Shown: in pieces, positions 26,307-37,145 of the stretch
Layout of the letters: every line of letters begins with the position of its first letter
How positions within the stretch are numbered: position 1 is the first letter of the stretch
NCBI GenBank assembly: GCA_905339275.1
Contig: CAJPFK010000001.1
Location: 124,001-188,000 of the forward strand
Source of the DNA: Methylophilaceae bacterium
GTDB taxonomy: Bacteria; Pseudomonadota; Gammaproteobacteria; Burkholderiales; Methylophilaceae
Reading direction: 5' to 3'
DNA length: 64,000 bases
The notes under the pieces: model-generated
What the model was told of the DNA's origin: nothing
The model's database searches: none
The model's input: the letters and a program-made list of their open reading frames with translations, nothing else
Made by a program: the position numbers and the translations under genes

Positions 26307-26319
26307 AATCAATGGCTTA
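26307..26319 (+). promoter_or_regulatory. IHF site in the nifH promoter region
   Basis: AATCAATGGCTTA matches the IHF consensus WATCAANNNNTTR at every defined base. It sits between the NifA site and the -24/-12 promoter, where IHF bends DNA in known nifH promoters. Confidence 0.7.
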
Positions 26320-26336
26320 ATAAATATTGTGCGGGT

Positions 26337-26352
26337 TGGCATACCCCTTGCA
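26337..26352 (+). promoter_or_regulatory. Sigma-54 promoter of nifHDK
   Basis: TGGCATACCCCTTGCA, with GG and GC exactly 12 bases apart. The start site is predicted near 26363. Confidence 0.92.
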
Positions 26353-26460
26353 CTAGGCATGGTGCATGGCCGCAAAACCATCCGGCGCCGGATAAGAAGA
26401 GTGACATGTTGCGACTCGGAATCGGAAGCCCGGCAGCAGACGGTCTTAATGAATGTTTAA

Positions 26461-27354
<894 letters not shown>

Positions 27355-27365
27355 GTAACAAGTCT

Positions 27366-27405
27366 GGCGGGGCCTGGGGTCTGTTTGTGACTCCGGGTTC
27401 CCGCC
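27366..27405 (+). other. GC-rich hairpin after nifH
   Basis: GGCGGG (27366-27371) pairs with CCCGCC (27400-27405), and inside it nine more pairs form between 27373-27381 and 27389-27397 (two are G-U). No T-run follows. Such hairpins after nifH are known to stabilise nifH mRNA and raise its level over nifDK. Confidence 0.75.
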
Positions 27406-27419
27406 GGCCCCCCGAGGAT

Positions 27420-27481
27420 CTGTTTCAAAAGTTACGGGGGTCTAGAGTTGCGAACTGGCGCTCAAACGATTTTTGAAACAG
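27420..27481 (+). repeat. Long-loop inverted repeat before nifD
   Basis: CTGTTTCAAAA (27420-27430) and its exact complement (27471-27481) frame a 40-base loop; three more pairs (with G-U) extend the stem inward. It ends 26 bases before the nifD ATG. Confidence 0.7.
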
Positions 27482-27507
27482 TTTCTTACTAGATACAGGA
27501 GAGTAAA

Positions 27508-28959
27508 ATGAGTACTACAGCCGAAGCCCGCGTCAATGGCGCGGAACTGATCGAGGAGGTCCTCAAGGCCTACCCCGAGAAGGCCGCCAAGAGGCGCGCC
27601 AAACACCTGAGCGTGCATGAGGAAGGCAAATCCGACTGCGACGTCAAATCCAACATTAAGTCGCTGCCGGGCGTGATGACCATCCGCGGCTGCGCCTATG
27701 CCGGCTCCAAGGGCGTGGTGTGGGGCCCGATCAAGGACATGATCCATATCTCCCACGGCCCGGTCGGCTGCGGCCAGTATTCCTGGGCATCGCGCCGTAA
27801 CTACTACATCGGCACTACCGGCATCGACTCCTTCGGCACCATGCAGTTCACCTCGGATTTCCAGGAAAAGGACATCGTCTTCGGCGGCGACAAGAAGCTG
27901 GAAAAAATCATCGACGAGATTCAGGGCCTGTTCCCGCTCAACAAGGGCATTTCCATCCAGTCCGAATGCCCGATCGGCCTGATCGGCGACGATATCGAAG
28001 CCGTCGCCAAGAAGAAAGCCAAGGAATACGAAGGCAAGACCATCGTGCCGGTGCGTTGCGAAGGTTTCCGCGGCGTGTCGCAATCCCTCGGCCACCATAT
28101 TGCCAACGACGCCATCCGCGATTTCGTGTTCGACAAGACCGACCCGGAAAAGAACAAGTTCGAGGCTACTCCGTATGACGTCGCCATCATCGGCGACTAC
28201 AACATCGGCGGCGACGCCTGGTCCAGCCGTATCCTGCTCGAAGAAATGGGTCTGCGCGTAATCGCCCAGTGGTCCGGCGACGGCTCCATCGCAGAGCTGG
28301 AAAATACCCCCAAGGCCAAGCTGAACATCCTGCACTGCTACCGCTCGATGAACTACATCAGCCGCCACATGGAAGAGAAGTACGGTATCCCCTGGGTGGA
28401 ATACAACTTCTTCGGCCCCTCCAAGATCGAGGAATCGTTGCGCAAGATCGCCGGTTTCTTCGACGACAGTATCAAGGAAAAAACCGAAGCCGTGATTGCC
28501 AAGTACAAGAAGCTGACCGACGACGTGGTTGCCAAGTACAAGCCGCGCCTGCAGGGCAAGAAGGTCATGCTGTTCGTCGGCGGCCTGCGTCCGCGCCATG
28601 TGATCGGCGCCTATGAGGACCTGGGCATGGAAGTGGTCGGCACCGGCTACGAATTCGGCCACAACGACGATTATCAGCGCACCACGCATTACGTGAAGGA
28701 CGGCACGCTGATTTATGACGACGTTACCGGCTACGAATTCGAGAAATTCGTCGAAGCCGTGCAGCCCGACCTGGTCGGTTCCGGCATCAAGGAAAAATAC
28801 GTGTTCCAGAAAATGGGCGTGCCATTCCGCCAGATGCACAGCTGGGATTATTCGGGTCCTTACCACGGCTATGACGGCTTTGCCATCTTCGCCCGTGACA
28901 TGGACATGGCCATCAACAATCCGGTGTGGGCTTTGACCAAGACCCCCTGGAAGCAATAA
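27508..28959 (+). CDS. nifD: Nitrogenase MoFe protein alpha chain NifD
   Basis: This is the alpha subunit holding FeMo-co and half of each P-cluster. P-cluster ligands fall at C62, C88 and C154, the same numbers as in Azotobacter vinelandii. The FeMo-co ligands are C277 (in ILHCYRS) and H444 (in [10 protein letters not shown]). The 483-residue length and the [10 protein letters not shown]-like segment confirm the molybdenum enzyme. It follows nifH by 153 bases that carry two hairpins, which may set different expression levels. Confidence 0.99.
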   Translation: MSTTAEARVNGAELIEEVLKAYPEKAAKRRAKHLSVHEEGKSDCDVKSNIKSLPGVMTIRGCAYAGSKGVVWGPIKDMIHISHGPVGCGQYSWASRRNYYIGTTGIDSFGTMQFTSDFQEKDIVFGGDKKLEKIIDEIQGLFPLNKGISIQSECPIGLIGDDIEAVAKKKAKEYEGKTIVPVRCEGFRGVSQSLGHHIANDAIRDFVFDKTDPEKNKFEATPYDVAIIGDYNIGGDAWSSRILLEEMGLRVIAQWSGDGSIAELENTPKAKLNILHCYRSMNYISRHMEEKYGIPWVEYNFFGPSKIEESLRKIAGFFDDSIKEKTEAVIAKYKKLTDDVVAKYKPRLQGKKVMLFVGGLRPRHVIGAYEDLGMEVVGTGYEFGHNDDYQRTTHYVKDGTLIYDDVTGYEFEKFVEAVQPDLVGSGIKEKYVFQKMGVPFRQMHSWDYSGPYHGYDGFAIFARDMDMAINNPVWALTKTPWKQ

Positions 28960-28973
28960 ATGCGGCGATTGGG

Positions 28974-29010
28974 TGATTGGTGGGCCGTACTGGCAGCCAG
29001 TCACCAATCA
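28974..29010 (+). repeat. Hairpin between nifD and nifK
   Basis: TGATTGGTG (28974-28982) and CACCAATCA (29002-29010) form a 9-bp stem; inside lies a small CTGG/CCAG stem. It is in the 86-base gap between nifD and nifK and looks like a REP-type element. Confidence 0.55.
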
Positions 29011-29045
29011 CTAATCACCCCTCACCGTTATGTAAGGAGCTCAAA

Positions 29046-30605
29046 ATGAGTCAGAACGCTGAAAAAGTATTAGACCACTTCAACCTGTTCCGCGAACCCG
29101 AATACAAGGAAATGTTCGAGAACAAGAAGAAGAATTTCGAATATGCCGTCCCTGTCGAAGACCTGAAGAGTCAGGTTGAATTCGCCAAGACCTGGGAGTA
29201 CCGCGAAAAGAATTTCGCCCGCGAAGCGCTTACCGTCAACCCGGCCAAGGCTTGCCAGCCGCTCGGGGCGGTGTTTGCCGCTGTCGGTTTCGAGAGCACC
29301 CTGCCTTTCGTGCACGGCTCGCAAGGCTGCGTGGCATATTACCGCTCGCACTTCAGCCGCCACTTCAAGGAGCCGACCTCCTGCGTATCATCTTCCATGA
29401 CGGAAGACGCCGCGGTATTCGGCGGCCTCAACAACATGGTGGACGGCCTTGCCAATTCCTACAGCCTGTACAAGCCGAAAATGATCGCGGTTTCCACCAC
29501 CTGCATGGCGGAAGTGATCGGCGACGACCTGAATGCCTTTATCAAGACATCCAAGGAAAAAGGTTCCATCCCGGAAGAATACGATGTGCCGTTCGCGCAT
29601 ACGCCAGCCTTTGTCGGCAGCCATATCACCGGCTACGACAACGCCCTGATGGGGGTGCTCAAGCACTTCTGGGACGGCAAGGCCGGTACCGTGCCGGCAC
29701 TGGAACGCAAGCCCAACGACAGCATCAATTTCATCGGCGGTTTCGATGGCTACGTGGTCGGCAACAACCGCGAAGTGCGTCGCATCTTCAATGAATTCGA
29801 CATCAAGTACACCATGCTGTGCGACCCTTCCGACGTGTGGGATACTCCGACCGACGGCGAATTCCGCATGTATGACGGCGGCACCAGGCTGGAAGATGCA
29901 GCCGATGCCCTGCATGCCAAGGCGACTATCGTGATGCAAACCATCAGTACCGAAAAGACTGCCAAGTTCATTGAGGAACACGGCCAGGAAGTGGTGAAAC
30001 TGCATCACCCGGTAGGCGTGGCCGGCACCGACGCGTTCCTGATGGCGATCTCCAGGCTGACCGGCAAGCCGATTCCGGAGTCCCTCACAAAGGAACGCGG
30101 CCGCCTGGTGGATGCCATCGCCGACTCCAGCGCCCATATCCACGGCAAGAAGTTCGCGCTTTACGGCGACCCTGACCTGATGCTGGGCCTGACCGCCTTC
30201 CTGCTGGAACTGGGCGCAGAACCCGTGCACGTGCTCTCGACCAATGGCGACGAGAGCTGGGCAGGCAAGGTGCAGGCGCTGTTCGATGCCAGCCCGTTCG
30301 GCAAGAACTGTCACGTCTACGCCAAGAAGGATTTGTGGCACATGCGTTCCCTGCTGTTCACGGAGCCTGTGGACTTCCTCATCGGCAATACCTACGGCAA
30401 GTACCTGGACCGCGATACCAAGACGCCGCTGATCCGCATCGGCTTCCCGATCTTCGATCGCCACCACAAGCATCGTTATCCGGTGTGGGGCTATCAGGGC
30501 GCGATGAACGTGCTGGTCACCATCCTCGACAAGATTTTCGACGTGATGGATGCGGATACCAACGGTATCTCGACGACGGACTACAGCTTCGACATCATTC
30601 GTTAA
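29046..30605 (+). CDS. nifK: Nitrogenase MoFe protein beta chain NifK
   Basis: This is the beta subunit of the MoFe protein. P-cluster ligands are C70, C95 and C153, matching the Azotobacter numbering. Conserved parts are [33 protein letters not shown] and the C-terminal [26 protein letters not shown]. From ATG 29046 (AAGGAG upstream) it has 519 residues; the upstream in-frame stretch is a non-coding hairpin region. Confidence 0.99.
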   Translation: MSQNAEKVLDHFNLFREPEYKEMFENKKKNFEYAVPVEDLKSQVEFAKTWEYREKNFAREALTVNPAKACQPLGAVFAAVGFESTLPFVHGSQGCVAYYRSHFSRHFKEPTSCVSSSMTEDAAVFGGLNNMVDGLANSYSLYKPKMIAVSTTCMAEVIGDDLNAFIKTSKEKGSIPEEYDVPFAHTPAFVGSHITGYDNALMGVLKHFWDGKAGTVPALERKPNDSINFIGGFDGYVVGNNREVRRIFNEFDIKYTMLCDPSDVWDTPTDGEFRMYDGGTRLEDAADALHAKATIVMQTISTEKTAKFIEEHGQEVVKLHHPVGVAGTDAFLMAISRLTGKPIPESLTKERGRLVDAIADSSAHIHGKKFALYGDPDLMLGLTAFLLELGAEPVHVLSTNGDESWAGKVQALFDASPFGKNCHVYAKKDLWHMRSLLFTEPVDFLIGNTYGKYLDRDTKTPLIRIGFPIFDRHHKHRYPVWGYQGAMNVLVTILDKIFDVMDADTNGISTTDYSFDIIR

Positions 30606-30618
30606 CCAGTCAACAGTG

Positions 30619-30637
30619 GCCAGCCCAAAAGGCTGGC
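30619..30637 (+). repeat. Hairpin between nifK and the FeSII-like gene
   Basis: GCCAGCC-CAAAA-GGCTGGC is a 7-bp GC-rich stem with a 5-base loop, 14 bases after nifK. No T-run follows, so transcription can continue into the FeSII-like gene. Confidence 0.55.
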
Positions 30638-30702
30638 TGCTGGCAGCCTGCAGCGGTTAGCCCAAAAAGCTGATCGCTGATAGCTGAACAGCCAAGGAAA
30701 AG

Positions 30703-31053
30703 ATGATGGCCAATATTACCTTTACTTCGCCGAAACTGAAGAAAGACCTGACGGTGTATGCGGTTGCAGGCGATTGCCGCACCCTGCTTGCCATTGCCAG
30801 GGAGCACAAAGTGCCGATCGACTTCGAATGCGAAAACGGCGAGTGCGGCTCGTGTGCGGTTCAAGTCAGTATTCTCGCCAATAAACAGCCGCATGGCATT
30901 GCGCTTACCGAAAAGGAAAAGACGGTGCTCAAGTTGATCGGAAAAATTACCGGCAAGCAGATCGAGGATGCGGAGGTCGGCGATATTCCGCCGCCATGGC
31001 GCCTGGCCTGCCAGTTCATTGTGCGCGACGAGGATATTCTGGTCAGGTTTTAG
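30703..31053 (+). CDS. [2Fe-2S] Shethna FeSII-like nitrogenase-protective ferredoxin
   Basis: This 116-residue plant-type [2Fe-2S] protein has C-x4-C-x2-C in FECENGECGSCAVQV and the fourth Cys in RLACQFIV. The full pattern, with LTEKEKTVLKLIGKI and the end RLACQFIVRDEDILVRF, is that of Azotobacter FeSII, which binds oxidised nitrogenase and locks it in an oxygen-safe complex. As fourth gene after nifHDK it would be made together with its target. The start may be ATG 30703 or 30706. Confidence 0.88.
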   Translation: MMANITFTSPKLKKDLTVYAVAGDCRTLLAIAREHKVPIDFECENGECGSCAVQVSILANKQPHGIALTEKEKTVLKLIGKITGKQIEDAEVGDIPPPWRLACQFIVRDEDILVRF

Positions 31054-31120
31054 AGTTAACTGCATCGGATTTCACCAGGAACGTTTCTCTTCCTCCTTCG
31101 TAACGCAAAGTTACGAAACC

Positions 31121-31156
31121 CTCAAAGCCTCCTTTATGGAGGCTTTTTTTTTTGGT
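31121..31156 (+). terminator. Terminator of the nifHDK-FeSII operon
   Basis: AAAGCCTCC-tttat-GGAGGCTTT followed by a run of T. It lies 70 bases after the FeSII-like stop. Confidence 0.88.
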
Positions 31157-31201
31157 GAACGGGAGCGATAGTGCCGACCATGACAATTTTGTATGAATCC
31201 A

Positions 31202-31217
31202 TGTCGCAATCCATACA
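31202..31217 (+). promoter_or_regulatory. NifA upstream activator site of nifV
   Basis: TGTCGCAATCCATACA (TGT-N10-ACA), 67 bases before the -24 element. Confidence 0.8.
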
Positions 31218-31283
31218 ATGTGCTTATCTCTGTAAATTTATTCAAGTTTATGATTTTTATATGTATTTTTATTTATTTCCGGC

Positions 31284-31299
31284 TGGCACGGCTAATGCT
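31284..31299 (+). promoter_or_regulatory. Sigma-54 promoter of nifV-cysE-nifW
   Basis: TGGCACGGCTAATGCT carries the full TGGCACG -24 element and GC 12 bases later. Confidence 0.88.
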
Positions 31300-31341
31300 T
31301 GATAGAAAGCAACACTGTAGCTACTGCGGATCGAATCTGCC

Positions 31342-32478
31342 ATGAGACAAGCAAGCCCGACCATCAACGACACAACCCTGCGCGATGGTGAACAGACTGC
31401 CGGGGTGGCGTTTACGCGGCAGGAAAAGCTGGCGATTGCGCAAGCGTTGGCAACGGCCGCTGTCCCCGAGCTGGAAGTGGGTATCCCGGCGATGGGCGAG
31501 AGCGAGGTCGAGGATATTCGTGCCATTGCTGCGCTGAATCTGCCGAGCCGGCTGATGGTGTGGGGGCGCATGACGGAGACGGACCTGGCGGCGTGCGCGC
31601 GATGCGGCGCGGAGCTGGTCAATCTTTCGCTGCCGGTATCCGACTTGCATATCGAGCGCAAGCTGCGCCGCGACCGGCACTGGGTGCTGGCGCAGATTGC
31701 ATATTTTGTGCGCAAGGCATGCGACCTCGGGCTGGAAGTTTCAGTGGGCGGCGAGGATGCGTCGCGCGCAGCCCCGGACTTTGTGCAGCAGGTTGCGGAG
31801 ACCGCGCAGGCGGCCGGGGCCAGGCGCTTTCGCTATGCCGATACCTTGGGGGTTCTTGATCCCTTTTCGACGTTTGACCGTATCCATCAACTGGCGCGCG
31901 CTGTCGATCTGGAAATCGAAATCCACGCCCACGACGATCTCGGCCTGGCGACGGCCAATTCCATCGCTGCCGTGCTGGCCGGCGCCAGCCATGTCAACAC
32001 CACGGTCAACGGGCTTGGCGAACGTGCCGGCAATGCGCCGCTGGAAGAAGTGGTCACGGCGCTATGGCGTCTGCATGGCATTCAAACCGGAGTGAACATG
32101 CAGAGTTTCCCGGTGATTTCGCAATTGGTGGAAAAGGCTTCCGGGCGGGTTGTTGCGCCCAACAAGAGCATTGTCGGCGAAGCGGTATTTACGCATGAAT
32201 CCGGTTTGCACGTGGATGGCCTGCTGAAAGACCCCGCAACCTATGAAGGTTTCGATCCGGCGCAGGTCGGGCGCAATCGCCGGCTGGTGCTGGGCAAGCA
32301 TTCCGGCAGCCATGGCGTGCGGCATGCCTATGCACAGCTTGGCATCAATCTGCATGAGCAGGAAACCCCGCAGATGCTGGCGCTGGTCCGCCATTTTGCC
32401 AGTACGACCAAGCGCAACCCGCAAGCCGATGACCTGATGCGCATGTATCTGGAGTCGGCCGCGCTGTCGCAACAATAG
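31342..32478 (+). CDS. nifV: Homocitrate synthase NifV
   Basis: NifV condenses acetyl-CoA with 2-oxoglutarate to homocitrate, the organic ligand of FeMo-co. The DRE-TIM signature [25 protein letters not shown] is at the N-terminus, and the [37 protein letters not shown] motif binds metal. It is 378 residues long, as expected for NifV rather than the longer isopropylmalate synthase. Its own NifA-type promoter lies just upstream. Confidence 0.96.
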   Translation: MRQASPTINDTTLRDGEQTAGVAFTRQEKLAIAQALATAAVPELEVGIPAMGESEVEDIRAIAALNLPSRLMVWGRMTETDLAACARCGAELVNLSLPVSDLHIERKLRRDRHWVLAQIAYFVRKACDLGLEVSVGGEDASRAAPDFVQQVAETAQAAGARRFRYADTLGVLDPFSTFDRIHQLARAVDLEIEIHAHDDLGLATANSIAAVLAGASHVNTTVNGLGERAGNAPLEEVVTALWRLHGIQTGVNMQSFPVISQLVEKASGRVVAPNKSIVGEAVFTHESGLHVDGLLKDPATYEGFDPAQVGRNRRLVLGKHSGSHGVRHAYAQLGINLHEQETPQMLALVRHFASTTKRNPQADDLMRMYLESAALSQQ

Positions 32479-32489
32479 GAGAAGTTCAC

Positions 32490-33227
32490 ATGAAAACATC
32501 GTCCGGCTTGTTGCAATTGCTGAAAGAAGATCTTGATTGCGTGTTCGAGCGCGACCCTGCCGCGCGCAACCGGATGGAGGTGTTGCTGACCTATCCCGGA
32601 TTGCACGCGATTATCGCCCATCGAATTTCCCATAGCCTCTGGAAGCGCCATCTGCGTTTTGCCGCACGCTGGCTGAGCTATTTCATCCGCATGTTCACCC
32701 AGATCGACATTCACCCCGGCGCGACCATAGGCCGGCGTTTCTTCATCGATCACGGCTGCGGCGTGGTGATCGGCGAGACGGCGGAAGTGGGCAATGACGT
32801 CACGCTGTATCACGGCGTCACGCTGGGCGGCGTGTCCTGGAATCCCGGCAAGCGCCACCCGACGCTATGCGACGGCGTCATGGTGGGCGCTGGCGCCAAG
32901 ATTCTCGGCCCGGTCACGATTGGAAGGCAGGCGCGCGTGGGTGCCAACTCGGTGGTGATCCATGACATTCCGGAAAGCATGACCGTGGTCGGCATTCCGG
33001 GACGCGTGGTGGTGCCGGAAGGCCAGCGCCGCCAACTGCAGCGCGGCATTGATCTCGACCACCACCTGATGCCCGACCCGGTAGGCCGGGCGATTGGCGC
33101 GCTACTGGGACGTATCGACGATCTGGAAGCGCAACTGGTCATGCTGAAACTGGGGCAGGCCAGCGACGGACGGGACGTGGTGGAAGCCGGAACGCCGGAA
33201 CCGAACAGAACATTCACCGTACATTGA
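32490..33227 (+). CDS. cysE: Serine O-acetyltransferase (NifP/CysE)
   Basis: It makes O-acetylserine for cysteine synthesis, which supplies sulfur to NifS. The left-handed beta-helix hexapeptide repeats are visible in [43 protein letters not shown] and [25 protein letters not shown]. The 245-residue length fits the epsilon-proteobacterial/NifP short form. Within a nif operon it is the nif-specific copy known as nifP in Azotobacter. Confidence 0.92.
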   Translation: MKTSSGLLQLLKEDLDCVFERDPAARNRMEVLLTYPGLHAIIAHRISHSLWKRHLRFAARWLSYFIRMFTQIDIHPGATIGRRFFIDHGCGVVIGETAEVGNDVTLYHGVTLGGVSWNPGKRHPTLCDGVMVGAGAKILGPVTIGRQARVGANSVVIHDIPESMTVVGIPGRVVVPEGQRRQLQRGIDLDHHLMPDPVGRAIGALLGRIDDLEAQLVMLKLGQASDGRDVVEAGTPEPNRTFTVH

Positions 33228-33245
33228 TTTTTCAACCACGGAGCC

Positions 33246-33584
33246 ATGATGAGCAAACTATTGGATGCGATGCAAAAATTTTCTTCTGCCGAAGAGTTTC
33301 TTGATTTTCTCGGGGTGGATTATGTGCCGCAGGTCGTGCATGTCAATCGCCTGCACATTCTCAAGCGCTTCCAGCAATATCTTGGCCGCGACCCGGTGGC
33401 GGAGGGACTGCCTGAAGCCGAAGAGCGTGCCGCCTACAGGAAACTGCTGGAGATGGCTTACGGGGATTTCGTGAAATCGAGCCCGGCTGCCGAGAAGGTA
33501 TTCAAGGTCTTCCAGGATGCGGATGGCGTGCAGACCGTGAGCGTAAAGAAACTGAAAGACACGCTGGCCGAACGCCATGCCTGA
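33246..33584 (+). CDS. nifW: Nitrogenase stabilizing/protective protein NifW
   Basis: NifW binds the MoFe protein and helps its maturation and oxygen tolerance. The 112-residue chain begins with the family pattern LLDAMQKFSSAEEFLDFLGVDYVPQVVHVNRLHILKRFQQYL and ends with a KVFQDADGVQTVSVKKLK segment. It closes the nifV operon, 18 bases after cysE. Confidence 0.94.
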   Translation: MMSKLLDAMQKFSSAEEFLDFLGVDYVPQVVHVNRLHILKRFQQYLGRDPVAEGLPEAEERAAYRKLLEMAYGDFVKSSPAAEKVFKVFQDADGVQTVSVKKLKDTLAERHA

Positions 33585-33587
33585 GTT

Positions 33588-33603
33588 TGTCGGGTTTGCG
33601 ACA
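33588..33603 (+). promoter_or_regulatory. NifA upstream activator site of fixABCX
   Basis: TGTCGGGTTTGCGACA (TGT-N10-ACA), 71 bases before the -24 element. A near-consensus IHF site (CAACCTGTTGAAT, one mismatch) lies between them. Confidence 0.85.
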
Positions 33604-33673
33604 AAACTTCGGATGCTCCATGCCATGAAGCAACCTGTTGAATTTAATGTAAAAAAAATAGATTCCGCAAGTT

Positions 33674-33689
33674 TGGCATGGAGGTTGCA
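33674..33689 (+). promoter_or_regulatory. Sigma-54 promoter of the fixABCX operon
   Basis: TGGCATGGAGGTTGCA, GG and GC 12 bases apart. The leader to fixA is about 130 bases long and has no gene. Confidence 0.88.
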
Positions 33690-33828
33690 ATAGCAAGGGT
33701 AAGTCAGCAGTTCCAGGCCGCCTGCCGAGAAAATCGAAGCGGAATGGCGAAAACAGTACAGCTAATAGCGCAAGCCTGGCCAGGCAGCATTCCTGGACCG
33801 GGTTTGGCTTTCAGGAACGGAGCAAGCA

Positions 33829-34674
33829 ATGCACATCGTCGTCTGCATCAAGCAAGTCCCCGACAGCGCGCAGATTCGCGTGCATCCGGTGACCAACACC
33901 ATCATGCGCCAGGGCGTGCCGGCCATCGTCAATCCTTACGACCTCTATGCGCTGGAAGAAGCGCTGCGTCTCAAGGATCAATACGGCGGCAGGGTGACGG
34001 TGTTGACCATGGGGCCGCCAATGGCTGAAGCCGCCCTGCGCAAGGCGATTTCCTATGGTGCGGATGATGCGGTGCTGGTGACCGACCGCGTGTTCGCCGG
34101 TTCCGACACGCTGGCGACCAGCTATGCGCTGGCTTCCGCGATACAGCAAATCCACAAGGATATGCCGGTCGACCTGGTATTCACCGGCAAGCAGACCATC
34201 GACGGCGATACCGCGCAGGTGGGTCCGGGCGTGGCGAAGCGGCTGGATATGCAGTTGCTGACCTATGTTTCCAAGGTGCGCTCGCTCGACACCGAAAAGC
34301 ATGAAATCGTCGTCGAGCGCCGCTCCGAGGGCGGGGTGCAGGTGCTGAAAACCAGTACTCCCAGCCTGATTACGGTGCTGGAAGGCAACAACGAAATGCG
34401 GTTTGCGACGATGGCCAACATGTTCCGCGCCTCGCGCTATCCGGTGAAGATCTGGAACAAGGAGACTGCCGGCATCGAGGATGTCACCAAGACCGGGCTC
34501 AAGGGCTCGCCCACGGTTGTTTCCAAGGTGTTTGCGCCGACGCCGCGCGCGGTGAAAGCGGAAATCATTCAATGCGAAAGCGGCGAGCCCAGGGACTTGA
34601 GCGTGACGCTGCTGGCCAAGATGTTCGCCAGGCATCCGAAGCTGGAGCGCGAAATCGCGAAGAGAGCCGGCTAG
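33829..34674 (+). CDS. fixA: Electron transfer flavoprotein beta subunit FixA
   Basis: FixA and FixB form an ETF that, with FixC and FixX, bifurcates electrons from NADH to quinone and to a low-potential ferredoxin or flavodoxin for nitrogenase. The ETF-beta pattern is MHIVVCIKQVPDSAQI, AIVNPYDLYALEEALRLKD, DLVFTGKQTIDGDTAQVGPGVAKRL. The length is 281 residues. It is first in the fix operon with the NifA-type promoter at 33674. Confidence 0.95.
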   Translation: MHIVVCIKQVPDSAQIRVHPVTNTIMRQGVPAIVNPYDLYALEEALRLKDQYGGRVTVLTMGPPMAEAALRKAISYGADDAVLVTDRVFAGSDTLATSYALASAIQQIHKDMPVDLVFTGKQTIDGDTAQVGPGVAKRLDMQLLTYVSKVRSLDTEKHEIVVERRSEGGVQVLKTSTPSLITVLEGNNEMRFATMANMFRASRYPVKIWNKETAGIEDVTKTGLKGSPTVVSKVFAPTPRAVKAEIIQCESGEPRDLSVTLLAKMFARHPKLEREIAKRAG

Positions 34675-34749
34675 GCCGGATTGAAGCAAGGCATTGTGGC
34701 GGCGAACATGCCGGCACTGCAGCAGGAGTAACGAGAGAAGGATCAGGAC

Positions 34750-35841
34750 ATGAGCGAAGCAACTGAAGCCAAAAAGCCGGTAGGCAAGAAAAAAATCGAG
34801 CTGGACGAGCGGCTTAAGGCCTATAAGGGTATCTGGGTATTCATCGAGCACGAGCGCGGCGCGATTCATCCTGTCTCATTGGAGCTTCTGGGCGAGGGGC
34901 GCAAGCTGGCGGATCATCTGGACGTGGAGCTGGCCGGCGTGGTGATAGGGCCGCCCGGCGAGACTACCCGCAGTTTCTGCCAGGAGGCGTTTTTCTACGG
35001 TGCCGACCTGTGCTACCTGATTGAAGACCCGCTGCTGGCCGATTACCGTAATGAACCCTATACCAAGGGGCTGACCGACCTGGTCAACAAGTACCAGCCG
35101 GAAATCCTGCTGCTGGGCGCTACCACGCTGGGCCGCGACCTGGCCGGCAGCGTGGCGACCACCCTGAAAACGGGTCTCACTGCCGATTGCACCGAGCTGA
35201 ATGTCGACCTGGAAGCGCGCAGCCTGCTGGCGACCCGCCCGACTTTCGGCGGCAGCCTGTTGTGCACGATCCAGACCCTCAACTACCGGCCGCAGATGGC
35301 GACTGTCAGGCCGCGCGTGATGGCGATGCCGGATCGCGATGCCACGCGCAACGGCCGCATCGTGGAATATCCGCTGGGCATGGTCGAGAGCGCCATCATC
35401 ACCAAGGTATTGGAATTCATTCCCGATGAAATGCAGGACAAGCCGCAACTGCCGTTTGCCGACATTATCGTCGCCGGCGGGCGCGGCATGAAGAAACCGG
35501 AAAACTTCAAGCTGATCTGGGACCTGGCGCAGGTGCTGGGTGCTGAAGTCGGCGCGACGCGTCCGGTGGTGCAGGCGGGCTGGGTGGAGCTGGACAGGCA
35601 GGTGGGGCAGTCGGGCAAGACCGTGCGGCCCAAGCTCTACATTGCCGCCGGGATATCCGGCGCGATCCAGCACCGGGTCGGCATGGACGCCTCGGACGTC
35701 ATCATCGCCATCAATAACGACCCCAATGCCCCGATCTTCGATTTCGCCCATTACGGCATCGTCGGCAACGCCATGACCATATTGCCGGCGCTGACGGAAG
35801 CATTCAAGGCGCATCTGGCTACCGCAAGAAAGGCAGGCTAA
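34750..35841 (+). CDS. fixB: Electron transfer flavoprotein alpha subunit FixB
   Basis: The ETF alpha chain carries the electron-donating FAD. The C-terminal FAD domain is visible in [42 protein letters not shown] and [22 protein letters not shown] charged N-terminal stretch ([32 protein letters not shown]) is longer than in metabolic ETFs and typical of the Fix group. It is 363 residues long and lies 75 bases after fixA. Confidence 0.95.
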   Translation: MSEATEAKKPVGKKKIELDERLKAYKGIWVFIEHERGAIHPVSLELLGEGRKLADHLDVELAGVVIGPPGETTRSFCQEAFFYGADLCYLIEDPLLADYRNEPYTKGLTDLVNKYQPEILLLGATTLGRDLAGSVATTLKTGLTADCTELNVDLEARSLLATRPTFGGSLLCTIQTLNYRPQMATVRPRVMAMPDRDATRNGRIVEYPLGMVESAIITKVLEFIPDEMQDKPQLPFADIIVAGGRGMKKPENFKLIWDLAQVLGAEVGATRPVVQAGWVELDRQVGQSGKTVRPKLYIAAGISGAIQHRVGMDASDVIIAINNDPNAPIFDFAHYGIVGNAMTILPALTEAFKAHLATARKAG

Positions 35842-35846
35842 CTCAA

Positions 35847-37145
35847 ATGGCTGAAAAATTCGATGTCATCGTCGTCGGCGCCGGGCCTTCCGGCAATGCT
35901 GCCGCGCTCAAGTTGGCAGAGGCCGGCTTGAGCGTGCTGCAGATCGAACGCGGCGAATCGCCGGGTTCCAAGAACGTACAGGGCGCAATCCTGTATTCCG
36001 ACGCGCTGGAAAAACTGATTCCCGATTTCCGTGAGGATGCGCCGCTGGAACGCCATATCATCGAGCAACGCATGTGGGTGCTCGATGATGAGTCGTTTGT
36101 CGGTACGCACTATCGTTCCGATGCGTTCAACAAGGAGCCGTACAACCGCTACACCATGATCCGTTCGCAGTTCGACAAGTGGTTTTCCGAACGGGTGCAG
36201 AAGGCGGGCGCCTTGCTGATTTGCGAAACTACCGTCGACAGGTTGCTGCTGGATGGCAACCGGGTGATCGGCGTGATGACCGACCGGCAGGGCGGCGAAA
36301 TCTATGCCGATGCCGTGATTCTTGCCGATGGCGTCAATTCCCTGCTTGCCAGGAAAGCGGGTTTTCACCCGGAGCTGGAGCCGCGCAATGTCGCGCTTGC
36401 CGTCAAGGAAATTCATTTCATGCCGCAGGAGGTGATCGAGCAGCGCTTCAACGTCAAGGGCGAAGAGGGCGTGGTGATTGAAATGGTGGGCAAGATCACC
36501 AAAGGCATGATGGGCACGGGCTTTCTCTACACCAACCGCGAATCGGTCACGGTGGGCGTCGGCTGCATGCTGTCCGATTTCAAGCAGCAGAAGATAAGCC
36601 CCTACGAACTATTGGAGCAGATGAAGGCACACCCGTCGATACAGCCCATGCTGGCCGGTGGCGAGATGAAGGAATATACCGCGCACCTGATTCCCGAGGG
36701 CGGTTACAACGCCGTGCCGGATCTGTACGGCGATGGATGGATGATCGTCGGCGATGCGGGCATGTTCGTCAATGCCGTGCACCGCGAAGGATCCAACCTG
36801 GCGATGACCACGGGCATGCACGCGGCCGAGACGCTGATCGAGTTGAAGGCGGAGGGCAAGCCGTTCAGTGCGGCCAACCTCAAGCGCTACCAGGCCAGGC
36901 TGGATGAGAGCTTCGTCATGAAAGACCTGAAGAAATACAAGGATATGCCGGGCGTATTCCACAAGAACCCCCAGTTCTTCAACGATTACCCGGAACTGCT
37001 GTCGCAGGCGGCCCGCACCATGTTGACGGTCGATGGCGTGGACAAGAAGACCAAGGAAAAGGAAATCGGCAAGAGTTTCCGCAAGCGCCGTTCATTGTTC
37101 GGACTGATGGGGGATACATTGAAGTTATGGAGGGCATTCGAATGA
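35847..37145 (+). CDS. fixC: FixC flavoprotein (ETF-quinone oxidoreductase type)
   Basis: FixC passes electrons from FixAB to the quinone pool. The N-terminal FAD motif is DVIVVGAGPSGNAAALKLAEAGLSVLQIER; further on are GTHYRSDAFNKEPYNRYTMIR and the second FAD contact GDAGMFVNAVHREGSNLAMTTGMHAAET. The 432-residue length is standard. Its stop overlaps the fixX start (ATGA). Confidence 0.95.
   Translation: MAEKFDVIVVGAGPSGNAAALKLAEAGLSVLQIERGESPGSKNVQGAILYSDALEKLIPDFREDAPLERHIIEQRMWVLDDESFVGTHYRSDAFNKEPYNRYTMIRSQFDKWFSERVQKAGALLICETTVDRLLLDGNRVIGVMTDRQGGEIYADAVILADGVNSLLARKAGFHPELEPRNVALAVKEIHFMPQEVIEQRFNVKGEEGVVIEMVGKITKGMMGTGFLYTNRESVTVGVGCMLSDFKQQKISPYELLEQMKAHPSIQPMLAGGEMKEYTAHLIPEGGYNAVPDLYGDGWMIVGDAGMFVNAVHREGSNLAMTTGMHAAETLIELKAEGKPFSAANLKRYQARLDESFVMKDLKKYKDMPGVFHKNPQFFNDYPELLSQAARTMLTVDGVDKKTKEKEIGKSFRKRRSLFGLMGDTLKLWRAFE

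Noticed and set aside
27442-29007. 521-codon open frame antisense to nifD
   Set aside because: The product is a His- and Val-rich shadow translation without motifs; nifD on the other strand has all known ligands.
29388-30473. 361-codon open frame antisense to nifK
   Set aside because: Same reason; nifK is certain and the antisense product shows no family pattern.
33678-34028. Open frame upstream of and overlapping fixA
   Set aside because: It begins at the -12 element and runs out of frame into fixA; no domain seen.
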